From Camellia lanceoleosa (lineage: Eukaryota; Streptophyta; Magnoliopsida; Ericales; Theaceae): 64,000 bases of DNA. Below the pieces are notes generated by a model. The model searched no databases. It was not told the origin of the DNA and saw nothing but the letters and a program-made list of their open reading frames with translations. The position numbers and the translations under genes are program-made. Below, piece after piece: positions 1-10,874 of this stretch. Location of the stretch: the NCBI GenBank assembly GCA_025200525.1, contig CM045761.1:57623438-57687437 (forward strand). The letters are read 5' to 3'. Each line of letters opens with the position of its first letter. Positions within the stretch are counted from its first letter, which is position 1.

Positions 1-313
1 ATTTTAGAATGATTCAAGTTAATTTAGTCCAGTCCACAAATCTTTCTCCGGGGCTTGTAGCATGCATGAGTACACCAATAATTGGTATGAGACGATAAAT
101 GTTAAATCCCATAAAATTCATGATTTAATCACCTATTCAAAGCAATTTAGAATAGAGTTATGGTTGATACTTTGAGCTCGTTGATGCTGGATACGTTGCA
201 CACGGATCAATGAATACATATGTAATTCACACACACATGAACCCAAGTTCTCTTGAGGCATTCCATCTTTTACCAACACATCTTCTGAATAGTCTCTTTT
301 TTAATTGTTACAG
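1..313 (+). other. Probable intron upstream of the terminal exon
   Basis: AT-rich sequence without a convincing coding frame, ending in a polypyrimidine/CAG acceptor at 313. No repeat is recognised. Confidence 0.4.
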
Positions 314-518
314 AGAAGACGATGCCAACGGAGAACTCAAAAGGAAGCAAGCTGAAGTAGTTTCTGAAACACAGTATCCAAATAAATCGCAGAAAAATGT
401 TCAACTTGATCAAGAATCATCGCCAAATAATAGTAGAAGTTCTCACAAGCAACCAAAGCGTGAAAAGCTGGATTGGAGTGTTCTAAGACCTCCAAAAGGT
501 CGAAAGAAAGGAGATTGA
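314..518 (+). CDS. Terminal exon of an unrecognised host gene (5' part outside window)
   Basis: A pyrimidine-rich tract ending in CAG at 311-313 gives a good 3' splice site; the downstream frame is open to the TGA at 516-518. The encoded tail of about 67 residues is hydrophilic and basic, rich in Lys, Ser, Asn and Gln, and ends in WSVLRPPKGRKKGD, a Lys/Arg cluster that could be a nuclear signal. I do not recognise the family. The upstream ATG at 210 lies in what looks like intron, so it is not taken as the start. A LINE is inserted just behind the stop (541-1269), so the original 3' UTR resumes at 1290. The splice site and host status are inferred; the open frame is seen. Confidence 0.5.
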
Positions 519-520
519 GT

Positions 521-540
521 ACTATCAGGTGATTACTTTT
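521..540 (+). repeat. 20-bp target-site duplication of LINE, left copy
   Basis: ACTATCAGGTGATTACTTTT is repeated exactly at 1270-1289, flanking the LINE. Confidence 0.93.
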
Positions 541-1269
541 TTTTTTTTCTTTTGATCAACACCAAAAGCTTTATTAATAAAACTGAAAAAGGAGAGAAGA
601 GGATGAGGCATCCTCTAAATACAAAACAGTGAAAAGACAACAGGAAAAAGTCCCTAACCGACTAAAAACAAGCAAAAGCTTACAAAGCACACACCGCCAA
701 CCAATCTCTAGCTAACAAAAAGAGTGGAACTCCCTTAAATAAAGAGTTCCCTGACGCCCAAAAAGAAGATAAGTGACAAACATGATCCCATAAATAGTCC
801 ACCGCCCGAAACTTATCTTCAAACAACCTCTGATTTCGCTCCCACCATAGCACCCAAAAAGTTGCAAAGACAGCACAAGTCCATAAGGTTTTGGCTCTCT
901 TCGATCCTCCAAATGTATGAAAATCAATTAAGAGCATATGCACACTCCTTTTTGGGGCCACCCACATTCCATTTCCAACACAAAACAATCTATGCGATAG
1001 ATTCAAAGCTATTGGACAATGCAAGAATAGATGATTCACGGATTCCCCGCTCTTACAACACAGAATGCACCATTGAGGATTTAAAAAACGATTGGGTCTC
1101 CTTTTCTGCAATATATCATTTGTCAAAATTCCCCCATGAACCAAGGCCCACATGAACACCTTTACCTTTAAGGGAGCACAAGCCTTCCAAACTTTTTTAG
1201 AAAAAGGAAATTGAGGGATTTGAGGATTATCGATGATGTAATCAAAAAAAGACTTACAAGAAAATATTT
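541..1269 (-). mobile_element. 5'-truncated L1-type LINE insertion
   Basis: A non-LTR retrotransposon lies on the minus strand: its poly(A) tail is the T run at about 537-549, and its 5' end is truncated at 1269. A 20-bp target-site duplication flanks it (521-540 and 1270-1289), as expected from target-primed reverse transcription. The only coding part left is the C-terminal zinc-binding region of ORF2. It sits 2 bp beyond the host stop codon plus one copy of the duplication, so it split the host 3' UTR. The exact duplication suggests a fairly young insertion. Confidence 0.92.
680..1266 (-). pseudogene. LINE ORF2 C-terminal fragment (zf-RVT domain)
   Basis: The minus-strand frame is open from the 5' truncation to the stop near 680, with no start of its own. 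It encodes the reverse-transcriptase zinc-binding region found near the C-terminus of plant LINE ORF2: a VWKACAPLKVKVFMWALVHG block, then CILCCKSGESVNHLFLHC (Cys-x2-Cys ... His-x4-Cys spacing), then a Trp-rich tail. Endonuclease and reverse transcriptase are missing, so it cannot act alone. Family assignment rests on the zinc-binding spacing and the surrounding conserved aromatics. Confidence 0.85.
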
Positions 1270-1289
1270 ACTATCAGGTGATTACTTTT
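1270..1289 (+). repeat. 20-bp target-site duplication of LINE, right copy
   Basis: Exact copy of 521-540. Confidence 0.93.
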
Positions 1290-2336
1290 AGAGTCATGTG
1301 AATTTTATTTCTATATGCTTTCAAGATTCTAAGAATAGCTGTAACTTGTAACCTTCTTGTAAGCACATCATTATCATTCAATTAGTTTTCCATAGTTATG
1401 ATTATTCAATTACTTTTCCATAGTTATGATTCTTGAATGATTTTATTTGAAGGGTCAAATTGTTTTCCCATTGTCTTATTCACATCCTACCAATCCTTGG
1501 ATGCTACTCTTTTCTGAGCTCCATTCTTTGCAATCCCTCTGTTAGTCTGTTTAGTGTTTGATGCTAGGTCACTATAATTTTAACATAATTTAACAATGCA
1601 ATTGTAGTTTTGTAATTGATGCAGAAGTAATGCAGTGGTGTTATTTTATTACATATTGGTGATCAAAACCAATGAATCATTTGGCGTTGAATCAAGCATT
1701 GGAAAAGCAAACTATTGGTAGTAGTAATAATGTATTGTTTCACAGCATGGGTTTGTAGTGTTTCTTAAAACTAGAAATACACTTTTATTCTATGTCAAAC
1801 ATATTTGAACATATGGGTGCTTATGTGTGCTGACATGCATTCTAGTTGTCTGGTTGGTCTAAAATTTTAGATCCCCAAGTAGAAGAAGCTGGATCCATTT
1901 CAATTGTTAATTGTCACTAGCTGTTTCGATTCTTTTAGACGATAGAGATAACATTCTTATAAGTGATATGTCAATCATCATATAGCAAGTGACAAGTTGT
2001 TTAAATTTTATATATTTGTTATATGTCAAATATATGAATATATTATTCGAAGAGAATAAAAAAAATATACAACATAACACGAATTCTTAGATCTACATTG
2101 TTTTTTGCCTTCTTATTTTTAATTTTTAATTTTTTTGTTTTTATCATTGTATCCTAAGTTATTTTTTCCAAACTTACAATTAGTTTTTATGTGTATATGC
2201 AATCGATTTGTGTCACACAAGTTTTAGAATGGTGTCTGGTTCTAAAACAATTTAACAAATGATATGATACGTTTGGAAGAGTGTCTGACATGTGTTGAGA
2301 ATTGTCCAACACCTTTGTTTCAGCAAAATGTAAGTA
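1290..2336. other. Host 3' UTR/intergenic, no gene seen
   Basis: AT-rich; continues the 3' UTR interrupted by the LINE. There is a short direct repeat of a TTTTCCATAGTTATGATT phrase near 1390-1430. Otherwise nothing is recognised. Confidence 0.5.
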
Positions 2337-2344
2337 CCTCCAAT
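2337..2344. repeat. 8-bp target-site duplication (left), second copy at 3283-3290
   Basis: CCTCCAAT occurs directly at both edges of the 2345-3282 element. Confidence 0.75.
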
Positions 2345-3282
2345 CTGTGTTACATGGACTCGCCACTTTGGGGCGAAGTACCCGTGTCGACACGACACGG
2401 GTGCGGGTGTGAGATCTGTGTCGGATTCGCGTGTTTTTTCTCAGACACGGCTCTTTACAGACAGAAAAAGAGATTAAAGAGGGAGAGAGAGAGAACCTGA
2501 TCACCTGGACATCGATCGCTGCTTCGACATGCTCTGACTGCTTCGACATGCTCGATCTCCATCTCCTGCTCTGTCTTCTCTCTCGTCTCTGGATCTCCTT
2601 CTCTGTCTTCTCTCTCGTCTCTCGATCCGTCTTCTCCTCTCGTCTCTCGATCTCGATCTCCCTTCTCTCTCTCTCGGTCGCCGACTGACCTCTTTGCTTC
2701 TGTCTTTCTTCGTTTCTTGGTTCTGTCGATCTCCCTCTATTAGATTAGTATACAATATAATAATATAATATATTAGTAGATAATAATATAATAATATATT
2801 GGTATATAATAATAATAATAATAATATATTTATTAGTATATAATATTAATAGATAATATAAATCTCATAATATAATAATATAATATATAATATTATTTTT
2901 TTATTCAAATATAATATTATTCATATCATATAATATCATATAATATTATTCATCTATTATTCATATTACATTTACATTAACATATAGTATAAATTACATT
3001 AATATAATAATATATAATATTATTCATTCAAAAAATTATATAATACAATATATCATAAATAATATAATTTATTTTATATTTAAAATAATTTTTATTTGTT
3101 ATTTATATAATATAACTCATCTTCATATAATAAATATATATTTTTTAAAACAAACTATTTTACGTATCCCGCATTCAGATCCAAATTTGGATACATATCC
3201 ATGTATCCTTAATTTTTAATTTTGAAGTGTTCGACCCTTAGATACGCACCAAGACCCGACACCGTGCATTCGTGTAACTTAG
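2345..3282. mobile_element. Non-autonomous hAT-like DNA transposon (0.94 kb)
   Basis: Exact 8-bp direct repeats (CCTCCAAT) flank the element. Its ends form an imperfect terminal inverted repeat: CTGTGTTACATGGA on the left against CTAAGTTACACGAA read inward from the right (10 of 14 match). The subterminal left part is GC-rich with a palindrome-like CCCGTGTCGACACGACACGG; the middle has CT-rich and very AT-rich blocks (about 2550-2720 and 2740-3160). There is no transposase. An 8-bp duplication points to hAT; the TIR is short, so the superfamily is an inference. Arg/Ser-rich open frames here come from the CT-rich block. Confidence 0.68.
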
Positions 3283-3379
3283 CCTCCAATTAATACTACA
3301 AAAATAATAAAATACATAAGTTAAATCAACATAAAAATATCTGCATTTAGCCGCTAGGCATACCCATTTGATCCAATCT

Positions 3380-3945
3380 TTGGATCTTTCTCACACTGGT
3401 TTCCAACAGGAAAGAGCATAGATTGCTCGGCCCTTCAATCCCTGTAGTAAATCAGTGGCTGTCCTCGTACACCACAAAATCTTCGTGGTAACCCGACTGT
3501 AACTTTGTCTTCACTTTCTTCATTATCTCCTGGTCTAATGGAAGCTGTCTGAGCCCAGCTTTGAGGTTCCTGATTTGCCACTTCTTGTATGTATCTGGCC
3601 TTTGAGGTTCCAACTCTCTTGATATTCACAGGGTACATTCGTGTTGAACATATTGAACAATGTTGAGAAATGGAAGAGTGCCTTCTGGAATCGTGTGTTG
3701 AAGAACGAAGAATTGTATGTTCCATTAGAAACCCCATAGTTGAAATATCAAGATTTATTGCTTTGATCAAGTTTAGAACAACATCCATTGGCCTGCTTGC
3801 GACTACTGTCTCATCAAATATGTTTCTTTAGCTGGTATGAAGCATCTACAACAAGCACTTCATCTTTGTCCATCTTGAGATCAGCAGTGTCGAAGGATAA
3901 ATCAGAATGCAAAGCAGACTCAAATGGGTGGGCAAGAAGCGGAGT
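3380..3945 (-). pseudogene. Degenerate GRAS transcription factor pseudogene (C-terminal half)
   Basis: On the minus strand, pieces of the GRAS C-terminal region appear in three frames: LKMDKDEVLVV near 3875, a DETV...VVLNLI block near 3770, a TRFQKALFHFS-like block near 3680, a YKKWQIRNLKAG-like block near 3580, and HEDFVV...G near 3480, ending at a CSFLLE-like C-terminus near 3410. These match, in order, the end of the intact GRAS gene at 29079-31250, with frameshifts and loss of the segment before the RVERPETYKQ motif. Without the VHIID part it encodes no working factor. It may be a truncated duplicate of a gene related to the downstream one. Confidence 0.82.
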
Positions 3946-4463
3946 TTGTGTAAGAGTATTCATAGTTGTCTTGACCACATGGAGAGACTTGATTGGATGA
4001 ATGGGAATGACTTCCATTGAGGACATGATAGAATGATATTTCAGCAGCTCGGACAGACAAACAGTGGTGGAACATGCAATTTTTAACTTATACATCGTTT
4101 TCCATAACCATTTGGTTTATGTGTTTCAGGACACCATCGCTTTTCTCTGAAGGATGACGGTTGGAGCTAATGCAAGAGGGTCTGGAGCAGCCAAAAGGTG
4201 AGGAGTATCCATAAACTTGTGAGATAGAAAATCATTGAATGAGTTTGATTTCTTCTAGTAGACATACAGAGTAAAATTAGCTAGTCTTGATTTTTTTAAT
4301 TATGTTGTGAGAGCTAAAATTCCTTGAGGTGGATATCTGCAAATACTAGTTATTAGTAATTCTTCAAAGTACAAGCATGTTTGAAAACCGAACTTACTGT
4401 TAATGTAATGATAATTCTCTATAAATAAAGTTAAAAGGCATGTATACATGCTTGTGTTTGCAT

Positions 4464-4503
<40 letters not shown>

Positions 4504-5227
4504 TTGCCTCTAAATGTTGAATGTATTTTTTCTGCTTTGTTAAACTATCATCATGATCATCATCATGCTTAGTGATATTCACACACTACCACTTGAATTT
4601 CCTAATGATACTGAAGAAACTTCTCTCATTCTTTTTCTGATTAGTTTTTTATAAACTGTCACTGACAAAAGTTTTTTTATCAAAAAAGTTAAATTCACTT
4701 TGGAAAAAAAAAAAATATAGAAGTAGAATAATGAATTTGTGAAATCTAGTAAATATCAACAATAGGAATCTGGCTAGTACTAGTCCTTTGTTTTTTTGTT
4801 TTTTTGTTCCATACTTGGTATACCTATATATTTTATTAACTTGTGACTATTTTTGAGCTATAGCGCATTGTTTGGTTACTTTGTAGTTGCTAAATATGTT
4901 CCAAGTTAATTGTAGTTGCTGAATTTACGTATTTGGAAAGTGATCCTTTACCAAAAGAGAAACAATTAGGAAAAGAGAAAAGTTATCAATTTAATGATGT
5001 GAATAGTTGATTCTGAAATTCCAAACAATCCTACTCTGTATGGTTTGTGCTCTATAGAATGGTGAGTGAATCTTAGATTTGGGTACAGATGTAGTTTCCT
5101 TCCTTAATATAACAACCAAGCAAAGAGGGTTAGAGGTCAGATAACAAAAAGACAGGGTACACATTTTGGGGGATAAAAGAAACAGATACACAAAAACCTA
5201 GCAATTTGAAGTCAATACAAGATTTAA
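3946..5227. other. Intergenic, no gene recognised
   Basis: AT-rich. A possible splice acceptor and short open frame near 4120-4200 was seen but is not assignable. Contains the dinucleotide repeat at 4465-4502. Confidence 0.4.
4465..4502. repeat. Compound microsatellite (CA)n(TA)n
   Basis: About ten CA units followed directly by about nine TA units. Confidence 0.95.
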
Positions 5228-5604
5228 CACTTGCCCCTAAATTTTTGTAAAAGTTGCAGTTTGCACCTTTAATTTTTTGAAAACAGTTGCAATGCTCCCC
5301 AATAAGCCATGACGTTGAAATTTCCTGTGTATTTCTCTGCACCACACTTTTAACGTGAAGGGGGAAAAAGAAAAACAACAAATTGCTCCTCTCATCTACA
5401 TTCTTTCCCTTTTCTTCTTTGCTTTTCTTTTCCTTCTCTTCTTTGGATTTCTCTTCTTTAACCTCTATTTTCTTTAGCTCTTCTTTGGCAGACCTGGCTA
5501 TATAGGTGCTGTGTATGGAGAAGGATCACACGATCCATTTTGGTGCCAGCAATTAGGTTTTACATTGCAAATCGCAACTTTTACAAAATGGTAAGGGCAA
5601 AGTG
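5228..5604. mobile_element. Foldback element (possible MITE, ~0.38 kb)
   Basis: The left end (CACTTGCCCCTAAATTTTTG...) reappears as an imperfect reverse complement at the right end (...GGTAAGGGCAAAGTG), and the similarity extends inward through a GTAAAAGTTGC block on both sides. TTAA occurs next to both ends and could be the target site, but this is weak. No coding capacity. Confidence 0.5.
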
Positions 5605-6204
5605 GCATTAACCTAAGATTAATAGTTAAGGTTGCCTCAATATCCTTTGCATTTCTCCGGTCCTAAATGCCTTCGATTTTTAACTTTCGAACAGCACCCG
5701 TCATTCATTCATTTGAAAAGGTGGAAGGAAAAAATATTTCTAGGATCCAGGATCATCACATTTTAGGTTATATGAGCCTACATTGAACTAGTTTGTTAGA
5801 TCCTTAAGAAAAGGTATGTGCCATGTTAGTGCAAAGAAAAGGATCCTTTAGCATTACGTGCTATTTGTATCTACAACTGCTGAAAAAGTTGATAGAATGT
5901 TTTGAGAATATAATGTTCTAAAACATTTGTTTTTCAAATTCATGAATTTGACCTACTTTCAGTATATACTTGGCATGAAATACGACTAAACTCCATTTCC
6001 CATTTAGCATGGTATGCAAATTATGAAAAGAAAAAAAAAAAGTTTTCAAAAAATTAATTCAATAGTATGAATTCAATAAATTGAAATGAAGAAGGAAATG
6101 TTGGAGGGAATACAGGAAAGAGTAGAAAGAAAAAGGAACATTAGCATAATAAAACAGCGAACAAATATTTGAAGCCTAGCTTGTAGTAGCTAATCACCTG
6201 ATTT

Positions 6205-6325
6205 GGTTTTAGAAATTGAATCAATTTTCTGTATTGAATCAATTTTTCAGAAAATTGAGTTATTTGGTTTTAAAAAATCGAATCAATTTTCTGAATTGAA
6301 TCAATTTTTCAGAAAATTGAGTTTT
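6205..6325. repeat. Two-copy tandem repeat, unit 61 bp
   Basis: The unit beginning GGTTTTAGAAATTGAATCAA is followed directly by a second copy with a few substitutions, starting at 6266. A related AT-rich sequence recurs near 26620-26790. Confidence 0.8.
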
Positions 6326-6644
6326 TTATTTTTTGTATTTTTTATTTTTAGTCAAAACTTTTAATATTTGAAGATATTTTTTTTTTAATTTTTTTAGATG
6401 TATCTAACTTAGATACACTTAAAAAGTATAATATTTATGATTTTTTTTTATTTTAAAATTTATCAAATACAAAAAAAAAAAAAAAAAGAAAGAAGAAGAA
6501 AATTTAAGAAAAATTTACTTATAAATCTCATCTTGAGGAATGGTGGTCCGATTAGTCACAAGAGTTTTCTTATAAATTAATTAGTCCTATTGATTTTGGA
6601 AAGATAGATTTAATATATTATTTGAAAGGGCCGTGCTTCAGACC

Positions 6645-6775
6645 TCCACTGGGAGTCGACCCCCAATGACGTGGCAACCCTCCATTTGCTAAAAAAAAAA
6701 AAAAAAAAAAAAAAAATTGTTTTTTTTTTGGGCCGATGAGGGACGACCCCCAGTGACCTCCACTGGGGGTCTTAG
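6645..6775. repeat. Paired GC-rich hairpins around an A/T homopolymer tract
   Basis: On the right is a perfect hairpin with 11-bp stem GACCCCCAGTG (6745-6755) and CACTGGGGGTC (6761-6771). On the left, near 6654-6677, is an imperfect version of the same inverted repeat. Between them lie long A and T runs (about 6690-6730). This may be the shell of a small foldback element. Confidence 0.6.
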
Positions 6776-7029
6776 GCATTTTTGTATTTGAAAATTGAAT
6801 TTACGGATATACTCTTATTTCTATTTTGTTTTCTTATTATTATTATTATTATTATTATTTTATTTTATTTTATTTTTCTTTTGTGTTAGCAAGATAAGAT
6901 ACACAACTTATGAGAATCAAATTTAGGATGAATTTTTATATGAAAATCTTTTTTATTTGGAATGACTTGAAATGTAAAATTTTTCAAACATTTTAAAAGG
7001 AGAATAAAAATGAATTGAAATATGAGATT

Positions 7030-7037
7030 CTTCAAAT
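7030..7037. repeat. 8-bp target-site duplication of hAT element (left)
   Basis: CTTCAAAT here, CTTCAAAC at 11248-11255 (7 of 8 identical). Confidence 0.75.
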
Positions 7038-7050
7038 CAGTGTTGTCAAA

Positions 7051-7195
7051 GTCGCGCCTAGGCGCAGGGCGAGGCGAGGCGCACCATCTGCGCCTGTCGA
7101 GGTGCCAGGCGAGGCGACTTGACTAAGGTGAGCGCCTTAGACGCGACTGGAGCAAGGCGCGAGAGGCGCGAGGCGATCGCCTAGGCGCGACTGAG
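7051..7195. promoter_or_regulatory. hAT subterminal motif cluster
   Basis: Dense repeats of GGCGAGGCG, GGCGCGAGGCG and GCGCCTAGGCGC in an otherwise AT-rich element. The reverse-complement motifs (CGCCTTGCGCC, GCGCCTAGG) recur at 11150-11235. Presumed transposase-binding region; not tested. Confidence 0.55.
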
Positions 7196-8209
7196 TGTTC
7201 AAGTTGTAGATCCCATCTAACGACTCAGATGAACCTAATCGACCTAATCGAAGGCCTCGTAATCACAGAGGATTACGACTCATGGACCATATGAGCCAAA
7301 TAGGGCTCAGATAACCCTAATCGAAGCCTCTTCTTGTGTTCAAAAAACGAAATCGTCTCTTTCTCTTCCTCTGCGACTGCGACTGCGACTACAACTTCGA
7401 TTAGGGTTCGCTGGCTCGATTCGCAGGCTCGATTCGCAGGTTCTACTTCGATCAACTTCGCAGGTTTCAACTTCGATCAGCTCTGTTCTTCGCAGGTTCA
7501 ACTCGACTCTCTCCTTCGTCTTCGCAGGTTCGATTCAGGCTCTGTGATTTATTTTTATTTTTTCTTTTATTTTTTTTTTCAACTGTTTTGCTTCGGTTAT
7601 TTATTTTTTTTCTTTTATTTTTTTTTCAGCTTTTATTTTTTTATTTTTTTCTTTCTTTTATTTTTTTTTTTCAATTATTTGAGTTGAGTCTGAAAATAAA
7701 TAAATAAATAAATTATAAATAAATAAATTAAATTAATTAATATTTAAGTTGAGTCTGAAAATATTTGAGTTGAGTCTAAAAATATTTTTTTTTTCAAATT
7801 TTCAATTATAAATAAATAAATAAATTAATTGATTATGATAAATTAATTAATTTATAAATAAATAAATAAATTAATTGATTATGATAAATAAATAAATAAT
7901 TAATTAATGTGTGCTGTATGTTAATTTTAGTCCCTATGTATACCAAGGTGCATATACTATCTGTTATCCTAAGTTAATATTTGAGTCTGTTTCTCTGTAT
8001 TTTATTAGTTATGGGACTCTAATCATTAATTAAATAAATTCATTAGGAATGAATGTAATGGAATGTAATGTACATTAATTAATTAATTCATCATTAATTA
8101 AAAAAATAGAAAATTGATTCATACATTACATTTATTAATTAATTCATCATACTGAAATTGTTTTTTTGTTATTTATTTTTTGTGTTGTGTAGTAAGTACT
8201 AAGTAGAAA

Positions 8210-10874
8210 ATGACATCGGAAAGTAATAGAAAAGATCCGGCGTGGCAATATGCTCATTTGGTGGAGGAGAATAATTTAAACAAGTTTGAGTGTAATTTTT
8301 GTGGTAAAGTATCAAATGGAGGTGTTTATCAGGTGAAACAACACCTTGCGGGAGGTTATAGGAATGTCACTGCTTGCCCGAAGTGTCCTTCTCATGTAAG
8401 AGAAGAGATTAGAGAGTTCATGTCCAAAAAAAAGACACAAAAAGAAGAAATGAACATGTTGCCTGATTTCGATGATATGGACATGGAAGATGAAGATGAA
8501 GATGATGATGTTGTTGAAATCAATGTCAATCAACGCCGTAAGTTGACAAGTAGCAGCCAAGGTTCATCCAAATCCAAAACCAATTTAAAAATGCCAAAGA
8601 GAAAAGGGCCTATGGATGTTTATTTCACACCTAGTCCTGAATCAGTGGTGAAAAATCGAAAAGACCAATCAAAAGGGAAGCAAACCAAAATTGATGCGAA
8701 TGACCCTTACAAAAAAGAAATGAGAGCTCGGGCAGTGCAAATATTTGCAAGGTGGATGTATGATGCTGGTATCCCTTTCAATGCAGTAAATTATGATAGT
8801 TTTGGACCAATGATTGAAGCCATTGGGCAATATGGTCCCGGTATGAAGCCACCAACTTACCATGAAGTGCGAGTTACCCAACTCAAAAAAGAGGTGAAAC
8901 ATACTGAAGATTTGATGAAGAATCATAAAGAAGATTGTGCAAAATACGGGTGTTCCATAATGGCTGATGGCTGGACTGACAAGAGAGGAAGGACATTGAT
9001 TAACTTCTTAGCAAATTGTCCAAGAGGAACCATGTTTATTGAGTCGGTTGATGCTTCTAGTTATTCAAAGGATGGGCAGAAGTTATTTGAATTACTAGAC
9101 AAGTTTGTGGAAAAAGTTGGAAAAGAGAATGTGGTGCAAGTTATCACTGATAGTCTTTGCTGACTAATGTGGTGGCGGGTATGCATATTTTCTCATTCTT
9201 CACGTCAGAATGGTTGGCTCGTAGTTTTTTTTGTATTAACAATTTAAAAACATAAAAATAATAATTTTTCGGAATTGATACATTATAGGGAGGTTTTTGG
9301 AAGCCAAGTATGAACACTTGTATTGGACACCATGTCTTTGCTCATTGCTTGGACTTGATGTTAGAAGACATTTTCAAGATACCTAGACTAAAAAGACATT
9401 TGAAAGGGGTATTGCGGTACATGGCTACATTTACAACCGGCCTACGTTGCTAAACATGATGAGGCGCTATACAAATTTGAAGAATTTGATCAAGCCTGCA
9501 AAAACTAGATTTGCAACCGCCTTTTTGACTTTGTCTAGAATGTATCAACAAAAAAACAATTTGAGAAAGATGGTGACCTCCGAAGACTGGACCTCAAGCA
9601 AATGGGCAAAGGAGCCACAAGGTAAAAGAATGGCACAAACTTTGTTGATGCCTTCATTTTGGAATACTGTTGTGTTTGCCCTTAAGGTCTCGGGTCCTCT
9701 TGTCAAAGTACTTAGATTGGTTGATACCGAGAAGAAACCTCCCATGGGATACATTTATGAGGCAATGGATAGGGCAAAAGAATGCATTGCAAGTTCATTT
9801 GATCATAAAGAAGAGAAGTATAATGAAATCTTCGAAATCATCGACAAAAGATGGGATGTCCAATTGCATCGGCCTTTACATGCAGCTGCGCATTTTCTTA
9901 ACCCAGAATTCTTTTACCCAAAAGCATTAGAGGTGCAAAAAGATCATGAAGTGAAGAATGGATTTTATGAATGCATGCAAAGGTTGGTCCCGGATGTCAC
10001 TATTCAAGATTTGATCACTAATGAGACGAGTATTTATATGAAGATTGAGAGTCTTTTTGGCAAGTCTGTTGCGATTAGGCAAAGAAATACAAGAGCACCA
10101 GGTAATATATTATAGACTCATAGAGTTTACTTTTAGTAATACTTTTAGTAAAACTCAATACTTGGTAACAGTTATTTCTAGCTAGTGGATTATCGCAGCT
10201 AATTGGTGAGCATCATATGGTTCTTATATTCCAAACTTCCAAACTTTTGCCATAAAAGTCCTTAGCCTAACATGTAGTTCATCGGGTTGTGAACGAAATT
10301 AGAGTGTATTCGAACATGTGAGTATTTAACATTCTAACTAATTTTTTGTTCAATTCAAATATTTTTTATTCTCATTACATAGAATTTAATATCTTTTTAA
10401 TACTTGCAGCTTCATAGCAAGAAAAGAAATAGATTGGAACAACAACGTCTCAATGATTTAGTATATGTCAAATACAATAGAACATTGAGATTTAGGTATG
10501 ACATGCGCAACACTCTTGATCCTTTCTCTTTGCAAAATATTGATGAAAGTAATGAGTGGTTGCTTGGGAGGATGGATGGAGAATCAGATGAAGATAATGA
10601 GCCTGTGTTTGATGATGATGATGGCTTGACGTGGGCCACTGTTGCTAGAGCTTCTGGAGTAGAAGAAAGTAGCCATACAAGTAGAGCAACAAGTTCACGC
10701 TCAAAGGCACAACCGAGCATAGCTAAATCGTCAAGATTAACTCCACTTCAATTAATAGATGAAGAGGAAGCGGGCTCAGATGACACAGAGGAGGAAGATG
10801 TTGAGGGATACAAATCAACTGATGGAGAAGAAGATGATAGCTTGCTTGCCATTGATGTTGAGGATGATGATTGA
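8210..10874 (+). pseudogene. hAT transposase (BED finger, DUF659, dimerisation domain), inactivated
   Basis: This would have cut and rejoined the element ends. The first exon frame (8210-9163) starts with an ATG and a BED-type zinc finger at residues about 27-62 (FECNFCGKVS...CPKC), then an acidic linker and a DUF659-like block with CSIMADGWTDKRGR. The frame stops at TGA 9161 where the conserved text should run on, showing an indel. Further transposase text follows an intron (about 9180-9290), out of frame until about 9450, then is open to 10115. The C-terminal hAT dimerisation segment (near 10230-10320) has TAG at 10300 in place of the expected Trp of CERNW. The last exon (10407-10874) carries LDPFSLQNIDESNEWL and an acidic tail. 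Clearly dead. Confidence 0.88.

Noticed and set aside
2431..2755. Arg/Ser-rich open frames (RS-like protein)
   Set aside because: Produced by the CT-rich block of the hAT-like element; no start context or homology.
4120..4200. Possible exon with CAG acceptor and AGGTGAGG donor
   Set aside because: Frames contain stops and no family is recognised.
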